Shown here one piece after another: positions 8,504 to 17,694 of a stretch of DNA of 64,000 bases; within the stretch, counting starts at the first letter, position 1, and each line of letters begins with the position of its first letter. The notes beneath the pieces were generated by a model. That model saw nothing but the letters and a program-made list of their open reading frames with translations, was not told the DNA's origin and searched no databases. The stretch lies in contig NZ_CP083761.1 in NCBI RefSeq assembly GCF_023558375.1, positions 857,001-921,000 on the forward strand, in the 5' to 3' direction. The translations under genes were made by a program, and so were the position numbers. Origin of the DNA: Chroococcidiopsis sp. CCMEE 29. GTDB taxonomy: Bacteria > Cyanobacteriota > Cyanobacteriia > Cyanobacteriales > Chroococcidiopsidaceae.

Positions 8504-9892
8504 ATGCCCTTGGACTCCGGTTCCCATGACCAAGCAACTACCAAAGCCACCAGAGCAAAAAGCCACATTGATGAAGATTTTCTAGTAAGAGGAAGGAAAA
8601 ATTTTCACTGGAGTGTGGGTACTTTTTTACTTGGCATGGGACTGCTGATGACGACAGCAGGTTGCGGTATGTTACCCAAAGAAGCAGCTGATGCCCAATC
8701 TCAACAAGGGGCTGAAGGTCGTCAAGGTCCACCGCCAGTAGATGTGGCGATCGCTCGTATTGATAATTTACGGGAGGAACCAGAATATACAGGCACTACT
8801 GCCCCAGTGCAGGAAGTATCGTTGCGGTCACAAGTTGAGGGGCAAGTACTGAGTCTGACTGTTGATGTCGGGGATGCTGTTAAACAAGGTCAGAGAATTG
8901 GTCAACTGAACGATAACCTACTGAAAGCCTCACTGAACCAGGCAGAGGCAGAACTTGCAAGCTTGAAAGCGGAAGTAGCAAGTGCTCAAAATCAGGTGAG
9001 TAATGCCCGTGCTGCTGTGGAACAAGCAAGGCTGGAACAACAGCAAGCCCAAGCAGACTCGCAGCGGCTGCAAACTCTTGCCCAGCAAGGAGCGATCGCA
9101 GTCCAACAGGCAGAACAAGCACAAACCACCGCCCGAACAGCTGCCCAGGCTGTACGTGCTGCCCAAGAGCAAGTCCGCACACAACAACAGGCAGTTACCG
9201 CAGCTCAAAGTAGAGTTACTGCTCAACAAGCAGTAGTTACCCAAGCACGGGAACAACTCTCCTATGCCAGGCTAGAATCTCCAATCGCTGGCGTAGTCAC
9301 ACAACGGTTGACAGAACAGGGCAATCTTGTACAACCCAATGGTGAAATTATCAGGCTAGGAGACTTTAGCCAGGTGAAGGTGGGTGTTGAAGTTTCAGAA
9401 TTGGAACTAGCAAAAATTAGACGCGGGCAGTCAGTCACAGTCCATTTAGATGCCTTTCCAAATCAGACATTTAAAGGGCAAGTCACTCGCATTTCTCCCG
9501 CCGCCGATCAAACGGCTCGCTTGGTACCCGTAGAAGTGGTTATTCCTAATAGCAACGAGCAAGTAGGTAGTGGGCTACTAGCGCGGGTGAGCTTTGAAAG
9601 TGAAGCAGCACAACGAATTGTAGTGCCTCAATCGGCTGTCTCTCAAGTGGGACAGGGGGAGCAGGGGAAGCAGGGGGTTGTGTTTGTGGTAACTGGAGGA
9701 GAAGGAGAAACTCCGGTGGCAGTAACAGCGCGTTCGGTAACGCTGGGAGAACGGGCTGATGGGCAAGTGGAAATATTGTCTGGTTTGAAAGCGGGAGAGC
9801 GGTTTGTGACTCGCAGTGGCAGACCTTTGAAAAATGGTGAACCCGTGCGTCTTTCTATTCTCTCGGAACAACCACAAGGGGGGCAACAGTAA
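8504..9892 (+). CDS. RND efflux periplasmic adaptor (HlyD/AcrA family)
   Basis: 462 residues. An N-terminal hydrophobic segment ends in MTTAGC (~residue 50), a likely lipobox, so the protein is probably a lipid-anchored periplasmic adaptor. A biotinyl-lipoyl half (YTGTTAPVQEVSLRSQVEG) leads into a long Gln/Ala-rich coiled-coil hairpin (~residues 140-245), the other lipoyl half (ARLESPIAGVVTQRL) and beta-barrel domains. It bridges an inner-membrane RND pump and an outer-membrane channel. A GQGEQGKQG stretch at ~385 comes from a short tandem DNA repeat. The stop codon overlaps the start of the pump gene by one base, so the two are translationally coupled. No outer-membrane TolC-like gene is next to them. 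Confidence 0.92.
   Translation: MPLDSGSHDQATTKATRAKSHIDEDFLVRGRKNFHWSVGTFLLGMGLLMTTAGCGMLPKEAADAQSQQGAEGRQGPPPVDVAIARIDNLREEPEYTGTTAPVQEVSLRSQVEGQVLSLTVDVGDAVKQGQRIGQLNDNLLKASLNQAEAELASLKAEVASAQNQVSNARAAVEQARLEQQQAQADSQRLQTLAQQGAIAVQQAEQAQTTARTAAQAVRAAQEQVRTQQQAVTAAQSRVTAQQAVVTQAREQLSYARLESPIAGVVTQRLTEQGNLVQPNGEIIRLGDFSQVKVGVEVSELELAKIRRGQSVTVHLDAFPNQTFKGQVTRISPAADQTARLVPVEVVIPNSNEQVGSGLLARVSFESEAAQRIVVPQSAVSQVGQGEQGKQGVVFVVTGGEGETPVAVTARSVTLGERADGQVEILSGLKAGERFVTRSGRPLKNGEPVRLSILSEQPQGGQQ
9648..9676 (+). repeat. Short tandem repeat inside RND adaptor gene
   Basis: Repeated GGGGAGCA/GGGGAAGCA units give an in-frame GQGEQGKQG segment. The same unit occurs in reverse orientation in the next gene (10664-10706). 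Confidence 0.6.
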
Positions 9893-12800
9893 TGCAGGAG
9901 GTGAAGAACGCATCTGGATTTAGTGTGAGTGGAATTGCCATCCGTCGTCATATTGGTACACTCATGCTGACACTAGCAGTGGTTGTATTGGGAGTCTTTT
10001 TTCTCACAACTCTACAAGTCGATCTACTGCCATCAATTACCTATCCCCGAATTGGTGTTCGAGTGAATACGCCAGGTCTTTCACCCGAAGTAGCGGTTGA
10101 TGAAGTGACCAGACCTTTGGAGGAAGTGTTGTCTGCCACCGAGGGTGTAGTCCAAGTTTATTCCCAAACCCGTGAGGGACAGGTGAGCTTAGACCTGTTC
10201 TTCCAGCCAGGTGGCAATATTGACCAGGCGTTGAACGAGGCAACAGCTGCTTTTAATCGGGGTCGCGGACAATTACCAGACACGATTGAAGAACCGCGCT
10301 TGTTCAAATTTGACCCCTCCCAACTACCTGTGTATGAATTTGCGCTAACCTCGCCTGGCTTGGAGGGAGTCGATCTGCGCGTGTTTGCTGAGGAAGAACT
10401 CGCTCGTGAACTAAGTACAGTGACAGGGATCGCATCAGTTGATGTATCTGGTGGCGTTGAGGAAGAAGTGCGGGTGAATATAGATCTAAATCGCCTGCAA
10501 GCAGTGGGAGTTGGCTTGACTAGCGTACTGGATGAACTGGCAGCACGCAACCAAGATATTTCTGGCGGTCGCATTTTGGGAGAGCGTTCTGAAGCCCTAA
10601 CTCGGACTGTAGGTCGGTTTCAGAATGCCGATGAAATTAGAAACCTATCCTTTGAGACCAACTCTCTCCCTGCCTCCCCTGCTTCCCCTGCTTCCCCTGC
10701 TCCCTCTCTACCTAATCACCGCGTCTACCTGCGAGACTTTGCCCAAGTAATTGACGGTACAGAAGAACAACGGGTGTTCGTTTTCCTGAACAAACAGCCT
10801 GCAGTCAAAGTCAGTATTTTGAAGCAACCTGACGCTAACACAATTGAGGTTGTGGATGGGGTTAAACAAAGAATTGAAGAACTGAGAGCATCTAGATTGA
10901 TTCCAGCAGATATGATTCTGACCCCTACCTTAGATGAGTCTCAGTTTATTCGCAACTCAATCTCTAATGTCGCCACTGCGGGGTTATTTGGTGCAGGACT
11001 TGCGGCGATCGCTGTCTTGCTATTCCTAGGTTCTGTGCGTCAGACCTTAATTATTGTCTTAGCGATTCCCCTAGCAACGATGACTGCCATCATTCTAATG
11101 GGGCTATTTGGTCTATCCCTCAACGTTTTTAGTTTGGGAGGACTAGCGTTGGGTGTGGGTATTGTAGTTGATAACTCCATTGTCATGCTGGAGAACATTG
11201 CCGAAGGCGCTGGCATGACTCCAGGTAAAGATACAAAAACTCGTTTGAATGCCCAGCAATTAATTACCCAGGCAACTCGCAGCAGCCAGGAAGTGGAATC
11301 AGCCCTGATTGCTTCTACCAGTACTAACTTGGTTGCCGTGCTGCCGTTCCTGCTGATTGGCGGCTTTATAGCGCTACTATTCAATGAGCTAATTCTCACA
11401 ATTAGTTTTGCTGTAGCAGCCTCAATCCTAATTGCGGTTACAGTTGTTCCCATGCTTACATCCCGACTGCTGGCAGTGTGCTGGTCAAGTCGAGTGGGAG
11501 AGTTTTGGCTATTGCAGGAGTTTAATCGGCGATTTGATGCTGCCACACTGGGATATAGAAAGTTCCTCAGTCACGTGCTGCGTTATCGGTTAGTGGTAGT
11601 GGCGATCGCAGTAATTGTTCTAGGCGGCGGTAGTTTATGGATGGTAGGTCAAATTCCCCAGGAGATTCTTCCCCGGATTGATACAGGACAAGCCAGGCTA
11701 ATTGCCCAGTTCCCTCCCGGTACTCCTCTGGAGTCGAACCGAAGAGTGATGGATATTGTTGATGACATCCTACTCAAGCAACCAGAAACTGAATATGTTT
11801 TCTCAACCGTAGGTGGTTTTCTGTTTGGCAGCGGCACTAGTGAAAATCCTCTACGCGGCTCTAGCACGATTACCCTAAAGCCAGGTAGTGATGTTGAAGC
11901 TTATGTTGCCAAAGTCAAGCGAGAGTTTGAACAACTTAACTTAGCAGGAATTCGTCTACGCTTAAGCCCTGAAGGAGTACGCGGTTTAATCCTAAGCAAT
12001 TCTCCAGTTAGAGGAGCAGAGGTTGACGTAATTTTACAGGGAGAAGATGAACAGACACTGCGTCAGGCAGGGCGGCAGGTGCTGCAAGCTCTAGATCAGC
12101 AGGCAATGGCAAGTTTTCGACCGGATGCCGATGAGCGGCAACCAGAAGTGCAGATTCGTCCTAATTGGGAAAGGGTTGCTGCCTTAGGTTTGACAACGCA
12201 AGATATCGGCAACACGATTCAGACTGCTATTGAAGGATCGGTGCCGACGCAACTGCAACGGGGTAATCGCCTAGTGGACGTGCGAGTTGAGTTGAATCAA
12301 GCAGCGATCCAGCGGTCTTCACAACTAGAACGGTTGCCTTTATTTGTTGATAACAACCGCCAAATTCGCTTGTTCGACGTTGCCCAAATTGAAGAAGGTC
12401 AAGCTCCTGGTGAAATTCAGCGGATTAACCAGCGTCAAGTTTTCATCATTGCTGGAAATTTGACTGAGGGAGCAAGCCTGGGTGAAGCACTAGAGCAAGT
12501 GAATACGGTAATAGAAAATTTAGATCTACCTGATGGCGTTAGTGTTTTACCCAGTTCTGCTAGCGAAACTAACCAAGAGTTGCAGAACTCGTTGAGAATT
12601 TTAGGTGGGTTAGCTGCCTTCTTGGTTTTTGTAGTGATGGCAGTACAGTACAATTCGCTGATTGATCCGCTGGTAATTATTTTCACGGTACCGCTGGCAC
12701 TAGCTGGGGGTGTTTTTGGGCTTTACATTACTAACACGGCAGTTGGAGCAACGGTAATTGTCGGTGCAGTTCTGTTGGTGGGGATTGTAGTGAACAACGC

Positions 12801-13170
12801 CATCATCATGGTAGAACTGGCAAATCAAATTCGGGAACGGGAAGAGTGCGATCGCCGGACTGCAATTTTAAAAGCCGCGCCTCAACGTCTACGCCCAATT
12901 TTGATGACAACTATCACCACCGTGTTGGGGATGTTTCCCCTGGCATTGGGAATTGGTGAAGGCTCAGAATTTCTGCAACCATTGGGGGTTGTGGTGTTTT
13001 CAGGATTGTCGCTAGCAACGCTACTAACGCTGTTTATTATTCCTTGCTTCTATATCTTGCTTCACCAGGTCAGCTGGAACTGGGCAAAACCCTTGGGGTC
13101 ACTGGTACCTGTCAAATTCAAAAAACACTTGGCTCACAGCAATTTCAAGAATAAGCACCCAAGACACTAA
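9892..13170 (+). CDS. RND multidrug efflux permease (AcrB/HAE1-like)
   Basis: 1092 residues with the RND layout: an N-terminal transmembrane helix (~20-40), a large periplasmic loop, a block of helices (~360-560), a second periplasmic loop and C-terminal helices (~890-1060). The TM4-like helix contains GVGIVVDNSIVMLENI, the usual proton-relay motif region. Substrates of the heavy-metal or multidrug type cannot be separated by eye, but the sequence looks hydrophobe/amphiphile-type (HAE). The first periplasmic loop carries an in-frame ASPASPASPAPS insert made of a DNA repeat (10664-10706). The gene is coupled to the adaptor (TAATG overlap). The ATG at 9892 is supported by this coupling. Confidence 0.95.
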   Translation: MQEVKNASGFSVSGIAIRRHIGTLMLTLAVVVLGVFFLTTLQVDLLPSITYPRIGVRVNTPGLSPEVAVDEVTRPLEEVLSATEGVVQVYSQTREGQVSLDLFFQPGGNIDQALNEATAAFNRGRGQLPDTIEEPRLFKFDPSQLPVYEFALTSPGLEGVDLRVFAEEELARELSTVTGIASVDVSGGVEEEVRVNIDLNRLQAVGVGLTSVLDELAARNQDISGGRILGERSEALTRTVGRFQNADEIRNLSFETNSLPASPASPASPAPSLPNHRVYLRDFAQVIDGTEEQRVFVFLNKQPAVKVSILKQPDANTIEVVDGVKQRIEELRASRLIPADMILTPTLDESQFIRNSISNVATAGLFGAGLAAIAVLLFLGSVRQTLIIVLAIPLATMTAIILMGLFGLSLNVFSLGGLALGVGIVVDNSIVMLENIAEGAGMTPGKDTKTRLNAQQLITQATRSSQEVESALIASTSTNLVAVLPFLLIGGFIALLFNELILTISFAVAASILIAVTVVPMLTSRLLAVCWSSRVGEFWLLQEFNRRFDAATLGYRKFLSHVLRYRLVVVAIAVIVLGGGSLWMVGQIPQEILPRIDTGQARLIAQFPPGTPLESNRRVMDIVDDILLKQPETEYVFSTVGGFLFGSGTSENPLRGSSTITLKPGSDVEAYVAKVKREFEQLNLAGIRLRLSPEGVRGLILSNSPVRGAEVDVILQGEDEQTLRQAGRQVLQALDQQAMASFRPDADERQPEVQIRPNWERVAALGLTTQDIGNTIQTAIEGSVPTQLQRGNRLVDVRVELNQAAIQRSSQLERLPLFVDNNRQIRLFDVAQIEEGQAPGEIQRINQRQVFIIAGNLTEGASLGEALEQVNTVIENLDLPDGVSVLPSSASETNQELQNSLRILGGLAAFLVFVVMAVQYNSLIDPLVIIFTVPLALAGGVFGLYITNTAVGATVIVGAVLLVGIVVNNAIIMVELANQIREREECDRRTAILKAAPQRLRPILMTTITTVLGMFPLALGIGEGSEFLQPLGVVVFSGLSLATLLTLFIIPCFYILLHQVSWNWAKPLGSLVPVKFKKHLAHSNFKNKHPRH
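10664..10706 (+). repeat. Short tandem repeat inside RND permease gene
   Basis: CCCCTGCTT units repeat three to four times and encode ASPASPASP. This is the reverse complement of the repeat in the adaptor gene (9648-9676), so the same element class entered both genes in opposite orientation without breaking either frame. Confidence 0.6.
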
Positions 13171-13178
13171 TAGCATTT

Positions 13179-13203
13179 TGGATTTTAGATTTTAGATTTT
13201 TAA
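13179..13203 (+). repeat. Heptamer-type tandem repeat after RND operon
   Basis: Tandem GATTTTA units. This fits the short tandemly repeated sequences known from cyanobacterial intergenic DNA. Confidence 0.6.
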
Positions 13204-13291
13204 AGGTTCAGTGCCTATGAAAAGTTAAAAATTAGAGTTTGGAAGAACTAGTATATAGAAACCTTCTGCTTCTGGTTCAGAGGTAACTACT

Positions 13292-13516
13292 ATGTCCTTG
13301 CTTTTCCTGATTCCACTGGCAACTGGTCTGGTAACTGGCTATATCTTTAAAAATTCTGCTGCGGAAATGGAGTATCTCCCAGATCTAGTCACCGCTGTCA
13401 GCCTCATTTTAAGCCTAATTTTAGCACCTTGGCAGCTCCAGATTTTGGTTCTAGTGCTCGTTATCATTAGCGTTAGGAGGCTCTTACAGCAACATGAGTA
13501 CAGGATGGGCACCTAA
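13292..13516 (+). CDS. Small two-helix membrane protein, unknown function
   Basis: 74 residues with two hydrophobic helices (about 2-19 and 30-62) joined by a short loop containing NSAAEMEYLPD. I do not recognise a family. The 3' end overlaps the start of the DUF4278-type gene by 23 bases, so the two are probably co-transcribed and coupled. It follows the RND permease by 121 bp on the same strand, across a tandem repeat, so it is less clearly part of that operon. Confidence 0.6.
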   Translation: MSLLFLIPLATGLVTGYIFKNSAAEMEYLPDLVTAVSLILSLILAPWQLQILVLVLVIISVRRLLQQHEYRMGT

Positions 13517-13820
13517 GAACAACACCCAAGAAAAACTGAACGAGCTTAGTGTCACTGACAAAGCTACTCCTGCTACAGATGGAGTTGCTAAGCGTGAAAA
13601 AGTAGGTAAGTATCGCGGTGCCAACTACGAACTTACTTCTGCGACAGCTCAAGTTCCTGAGGGTGAGATAGCCGGGAAGTATCGCGGTGCTCCTTGCCGA
13701 ATTCGCCACCATCAACAGGTTCCCTTGCAACCCACGTTTGAGCTTAAGTATCGCGGTGCTAGTATTAATCAGCAGAAACTGTCTTTACCTCCCAATAGTA
13801 AAGATGAGTGCAGCGATTAG
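13494..13820 (+). CDS. DUF4278-type protein with three YRG motifs
   Basis: 108 residues, hydrophilic. Three KYRGA motifs occur at about residues 39, 62 and 83, the second preceded by EGEIAG. This matches the cyanobacterial DUF4278 pattern (a YRG motif near a strand, repeated within a protein). Function is not known for the family. The start ATG lies inside the preceding membrane-protein gene (23-base overlap), indicating coupling. It converges with a small minus-strand membrane-protein gene that ends 8 bp away. Confidence 0.7.
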   Translation: MSTGWAPKNNTQEKLNELSVTDKATPATDGVAKREKVGKYRGANYELTSATAQVPEGEIAGKYRGAPCRIRHHQQVPLQPTFELKYRGASINQQKLSLPPNSKDECSD

Positions 13821-13828
13821 AAGGGTGA

Positions 13829-13957
13829 TTAGCCTCCGGCGGCAAAAGTGACCATAATTACAACAGAAAGCAAAATACCAGGAGTGAGTAGCAGCACTAG
13901 CATCAAAAGTTCATGTGTATTCATTACTCGTGTCCTAATAGTCTTATTTTCACTCAT
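13829..13957 (-). CDS. Candidate small single-span membrane protein (31-42 aa)
   Basis: Two in-frame starts exist: ATG at 13957 gives 42 residues (MSENKTIRTRV...) and ATG at 13924 gives 31 residues beginning MNTHELLML. The 31-residue form has AGGAC about 8-10 bases upstream. Either way the product is one hydrophobic helix (LLMLVLLLTPGILLSVVIMV) ending TFAAGG. It lies directly downstream of the 2-oxoglutarate decarboxylase-like gene on the same strand (8 bp after its stop for the long form), so it may be co-transcribed. It resembles the size class of photosynthetic small subunits but matches none I know. Confidence 0.5.
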   Translation of the reverse strand: MSENKTIRTRVMNTHELLMLVLLLTPGILLSVVIMVTFAAGG

Positions 13958-13964
13958 CTTACTT

Positions 13965-15602
13965 CTACAACTTACAACTGAGGTCGCCAGCCCTTTGGGT
14001 AAAGCGGTAGTTTTCGCGGTAGTCTACAGGGCAGTCAATCACAGTAGGCACATCCTGCGCCAGAGCAGTTTTGAGTATAGGAATAAAATCGGTTGTGGAT
14101 TCAACTCGGTAGCCTTTAAGCCCCATGCTTTCTGCTAATTTAACAAAATCAGGATTACCGAAATGCACAAACGACGCTTCACCAAATTGATTCTGCTGTT
14201 TCCATTCAATCAAACCATAGCCACCATCATTGAAAATCAGGGTGACAAATGGTGTGCCAACACGCAAGGCTGTTTCTAATTCCTGGCAATTCATCATAAA
14301 TCCGCCATCGCCTGTTGCAGCTACAACTTTACGTTCGGGATGAACCAGTTTGGCAGCTAAAGCACCAGGAATAGCAATACCCATAGCAGCAAAGCCATTA
14401 GAAATCAGACAGGTATTAGGGCGATCGCAATGATAGTGGCGCGCAATCCACATCTTATGCGCCCCGACATCAGAAATCACAATATCCTCTGGTCCCATCA
14501 CCTGGCGCAGGTCATAAAGCAGTTTTTGCGGCTTAATCGGAAAACCATCGTCATTTGCATACTGCTCGTAATCCGCCTGAATATCTGCTCGTAATTCCAA
14601 AGCGTAGGGATCGGCTTTATCTTTTCGCTCTGCTCGTTTCAAGATTTCGTTGAGAGAATCAGAAATATCTCCTACTACTTCAACGCTGGGAATATAGCTG
14701 CTATCAATCTCTGCTGGGGTAGCACCAATATGAATAATCGGAATCTTACCTTCAGGATTCCACCGTTTGGGCGAATATTCAATCAAGTCATAGCCAATAG
14801 CAATTACTAGATCTGTATTGTCAAAGCCACAGTTGATATAGTCTCGCAGCTGCAACCCGACACTCCATAAAGCTAAGGGATGAGTATAAGGAATCACCCC
14901 TTTGCCCATGAAGGTATTCGCTACTGGAATATTCAACTGGGCGGCAAATTCCGTCACTGCTTCACTAGCATTTGCTCGGATAGCTCCGTTCCCCACCATA
15001 ATTAACGGATTCGCTGCCTGAGAGATCGCTGCTGCTGCCTCAGTAATACTTTGGAAGGCTGCATAGGTTTTTTCTAATCTGTCTTTGTTCAGCGGACTGC
15101 CAACAGCTGACATGGCGGCAATATTTTCGGGCAAATCGATGTGAACCGCGCCTGGTTTTTCACTTTGCGACAGCTTAAACGCCTTACGGACAATTTCCGG
15201 AGTATTGCTAGGTCGAACAATCTGAGTACTCCACTTCGTCACTGGCGCAAACATCGCCACCAGATCCAAATACTGATGGGATTCAATATGCATTTGATCG
15301 GTTCCCACCTGTCCCGTAATTGCCACTAAGGGAGCGCCGTCTAGGTTAGCATCCGCCACCCCAGTCATCAAGTTAGTCGCACCCGGTCCCAATGTGGAAA
15401 GGCATACCCCTGCTTTTCCAGTCAAGCGTCCATAAACGTCAGCCATGAAAGCTGCGCCCTGCTCATGCCGTGTGGTAATAAATTGAATCGAAGAATGCTT
15501 GAGCGCTTCTAGAACGTGCAAGTTTTCTTCCCCTGGTAGACCAAAGACGTATCGTACGCCTTCATTTTCCAAACAACGTACCAACAGTTCCGCCGTATTC
15601 AT
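13965..15602 (-). CDS. ThDP enzyme, probable 2-oxoglutarate decarboxylase (acetolactate synthase-like)
   Basis: 545 residues with the three-domain ThDP-enzyme layout: an N-terminal Pyr domain with GLPGEEN and RHEQGAAFMADVYGR (the activating Glu), a central domain, and a C-terminal PP domain with the cofactor motif GDGGFMMNCQELE. By sequence it would be called an AlsS-type acetolactate synthase. However, it sits 68 bp downstream of a succinate-semialdehyde dehydrogenase on the same strand. That pair is the one shown in Synechococcus PCC 7002 (A2770/A2771; Zhang and Bryant) to convert 2-oxoglutarate to succinate. I therefore favour 2-oxoglutarate decarboxylase, inferred from context and family. 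Confidence 0.8.
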   Translation of the reverse strand: MNTAELLVRCLENEGVRYVFGLPGEENLHVLEALKHSSIQFITTRHEQGAAFMADVYGRLTGKAGVCLSTLGPGATNLMTGVADANLDGAPLVAITGQVGTDQMHIESHQYLDLVAMFAPVTKWSTQIVRPSNTPEIVRKAFKLSQSEKPGAVHIDLPENIAAMSAVGSPLNKDRLEKTYAAFQSITEAAAAISQAANPLIMVGNGAIRANASEAVTEFAAQLNIPVANTFMGKGVIPYTHPLALWSVGLQLRDYINCGFDNTDLVIAIGYDLIEYSPKRWNPEGKIPIIHIGATPAEIDSSYIPSVEVVGDISDSLNEILKRAERKDKADPYALELRADIQADYEQYANDDGFPIKPQKLLYDLRQVMGPEDIVISDVGAHKMWIARHYHCDRPNTCLISNGFAAMGIAIPGALAAKLVHPERKVVAATGDGGFMMNCQELETALRVGTPFVTLIFNDGGYGLIEWKQQNQFGEASFVHFGNPDFVKLAESMGLKGYRVESTTDFIPILKTALAQDVPTVIDCPVDYRENYRFTQRAGDLSCKL

Positions 15603-15643
15603 TTACTTCTCTCCTTTAGAAGGGCTGGGGATTAAGATTTTAC

Positions 15644-15671
15644 TAACCCCTAACCCCTAACCCCTAACCCC
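15644..15671 (+). repeat. Heptamer tandem repeat TAACCCC x4
   Basis: Four perfect TAACCCC units in tandem between the two TCA-bypass genes, touching the stop codon of the dehydrogenase. This is a typical cyanobacterial short tandemly repeated sequence. Confidence 0.85.
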
Positions 15672-17038
15672 TACTTCACCCACACTGTTTTAACATTGAC
15701 AAACTCATGGATGCCTTGGATGCTCAGTTCTCTTCCATATCCAGACCGCTTGACTCCGCCAAAGGGGAGGCGCGGATCAGATTTGACCATACCGTTGATA
15801 AATACAGCACCCGCTTCTAGTTCTGAAACAAAGCGATCGCGTTCCTGTTCGTCTGTTGTCCAGGCACTTGCTCCTAATCCAAAGGGTGTAGCATTCGCTA
15901 GCTTAATCGCTGCATCAATATCTGTTACCCGGAATAACAGCGCTACTGGGCCAAAAAATTCTTCTTCATCCCCTGGAGTGCCAGGTGGGATATCAGTCAA
16001 GATTGTCGGGGGATAAAAATTTCCTGGACGATCTGAGATTGGCTGTCCACCAGCTAGAACTTTTGCCCCACTCTTAACGGTCTCTTTAACTTGATAGTCT
16101 AGATCCTGAAGAATGTTGGGGGTTGCAAGTGGTCCCAAATCAGTATCGGGAAGCATTGGATCGCCTACTTTTAGCACCTTAAACTTCTCTACCAATTGTT
16201 TTTCAAACCGGTCGGCGACCGCCTCCGCTACAATAAACCGTTTTGCGGCAATGCAAGATTGACCGTTATTCAGCATCCGCGCTGTCACAGCTGTTGCCAC
16301 AGCTGCCTCTAGATCGGCACTTGGCATCACAATAAACGGATCGCTACCACCCAATTCCAACACAGTTTTTTTAATTTGTTTCCCCGCAGCTGCCGCTAAA
16401 CTTGCCCCTGCCAGCTCACTTCCTGTCAATGTAGCAGCTTTAACTCTCTCATCTGCAACAATGGCTACAACTCGATCTGAACCTACTAATAAAGTTTGAA
16501 ATACTCCAGCGGGAAAGCCTGCCTGGGTGAAAATCTCCTCAATTGCCAAAGCACACTGTGGCACATTGGAAGCGTGTTTGAGTAGCCCCACATTTCCTGC
16601 CATCAGCGCTGGAGCAGCAAAGCGGAACACTTGCCAGAAGGGGAAATTCCAGGGCATCACCGCTAGAATCGCACCTAATGGTTGGTAGCGGACAAAGCTA
16701 TGGTTAGCATCTGTTGTGACTGGAACATCAGCCAGGAATTCCGCTGCGTGTTCTGCATAGTAGCGACAAACCAAAGCGCATTTTTCGATCTCTGCGATCG
16801 CACCTTTGAGCGGCTTACCCATTTCCAGGGTCATCAGCTTACCAAATTTTTCCTTTTCTCGCTCCAGAATCTCAGCAGTTGCATTCATCCATTGCGAGCG
16901 CTGCGCCATTGGTATTTGACGATATTTTTCAAAAGCTTGTTGCGAGAATTCAAGTTTAGCCGAAATCTCTGCATCTGTTAGTGGCTCAAATATCTTGAGC
17001 GTTTCCCCGGTTGCGGGATTAATGGTAGCGATCGCCAT
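15671..17038 (-). CDS. Succinate-semialdehyde dehydrogenase (NAD(P)+)
   Basis: 455-residue aldehyde dehydrogenase. The catalytic Glu lies in [11 protein letters not shown] (~residue 230) and the nucleophilic Cys in [11 protein letters not shown] (~265); the oxyanion Asn region [11 protein letters not shown] is also present. Length and sequence fit the short SSADH class. It is the first gene of a minus-strand pair with the decarboxylase-like gene: succinic semialdehyde made from 2-oxoglutarate is oxidised to succinate, closing the cyanobacterial TCA cycle. The start ATG at 17038 is followed by [11 protein letters not shown], the usual SSADH N-terminus. Confidence 0.88.
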   Translation of the reverse strand: MAIATINPATGETLKIFEPLTDAEISAKLEFSQQAFEKYRQIPMAQRSQWMNATAEILEREKEKFGKLMTLEMGKPLKGAIAEIEKCALVCRYYAEHAAEFLADVPVTTDANHSFVRYQPLGAILAVMPWNFPFWQVFRFAAPALMAGNVGLLKHASNVPQCALAIEEIFTQAGFPAGVFQTLLVGSDRVVAIVADERVKAATLTGSELAGASLAAAAGKQIKKTVLELGGSDPFIVMPSADLEAAVATAVTARMLNNGQSCIAAKRFIVAEAVADRFEKQLVEKFKVLKVGDPMLPDTDLGPLATPNILQDLDYQVKETVKSGAKVLAGGQPISDRPGNFYPPTILTDIPPGTPGDEEEFFGPVALLFRVTDIDAAIKLANATPFGLGASAWTTDEQERDRFVSELEAGAVFINGMVKSDPRLPFGGVKRSGYGRELSIQGIHEFVNVKTVWVK

Positions 17039-17590
17039 TGCTTTACCTCCGGTACCAAAACCGATTGGACTAGCTTGCCTAATCTCTAAACTTTACCTAA
17101 TACACCCCAAATACTTTTATTTTCTAATAACTACCTATTGTCTATTTTCGCGCTTATATACCTTGATCTGCCGCTATCTATGTATAGATGTAATTAATAC
17201 TTAAGTATTTTTACTTATTGCAACTGCTGCAAAATGATAAAGCGATTGACGAGCAGAAATATTAACTGATTTTTGCTTGTATTATTTGAGCTAAATGATG
17301 AAAAAATCCTGGCATTTATTTAGTAAATGCAGTATCGTTAAAAAAGCTTAAATTTTTAAGACGATTTGTAACGATTTGTACAACTTAGGCTCGAAAGCAG
17401 GGGTATCTTTACAATAAGTTCAAATTTGCCGCACTTTATTGTCTATTTACTTTACAATTTTTTCAGAAATGGGTTGATTTGGGCTAGAATTACAGCGATA
17501 TTTAGATTGTCTGGTTATTAAATTGTACCGCTCCCGCTCTTATCCTGACACTAGAGCGCCAGCCTCGACCTAATAGATATAAGCTACGGG
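17039..17590. other. Long AT-rich intergenic region between SSADH and response regulator 1
   Basis: Divergent control region of more than 500 bp. Visible features are a palindrome, ATCTATGTATAGAT, near 17175, TACTTAAGTA near 17202, and a direct repeat of ACGATTTGTA (two copies near 17361-17381). No coding frame or RNA gene is recognised before the structured leader at ~17591. Confidence 0.5.
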
Positions 17591-17690
17591 CCAGTCCATC
17601 GCAAGCGCCGGAAACGCCGTTTGGGGAGTGCCTCGGTCACTCTTGGGGTGAGTGCTACCTCGCCAAGTAATGACTTTCCTAATGGAGGCT
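17591..17690 (+). ncRNA. Putative structured leader RNA, copy A, before response regulator 1
   Basis: A helix CAAGCG (17602-17607)/CGTTTG (17618-17623) is followed by TTGGGGAGTGCCTCG and a hairpin CACTC (17638-17642)/GAGTG (17650-17654). The same order of elements occurs before the paralogous regulator at 18933 (CAAGCG/CGCTTG, TGCCTCG, then a hairpin), with compensating base change in the first helix. GGAGG at the end of the leader gives the ribosome-binding site for a TTG start. I do not recognise it as a known riboswitch. Confidence 0.5.
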
Positions 17691-17694
17691 AAAA

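Noticed and set aside
8880-9256. Several minus-strand Leu/Cys-rich frames over the RND adaptor
   Set aside because: They are antisense to the Gln/Ala coiled coil; the composition follows from that codon bias.
11040-11546. 168-residue minus-strand frame inside the RND permease gene
   Set aside because: Antisense to conserved transmembrane helices of the pump; no start signal.
13848-14138. Plus-strand open frame over the end of the decarboxylase gene
   Set aside because: It lies antisense to the conserved C-terminus of the ThDP enzyme and to the small membrane protein.
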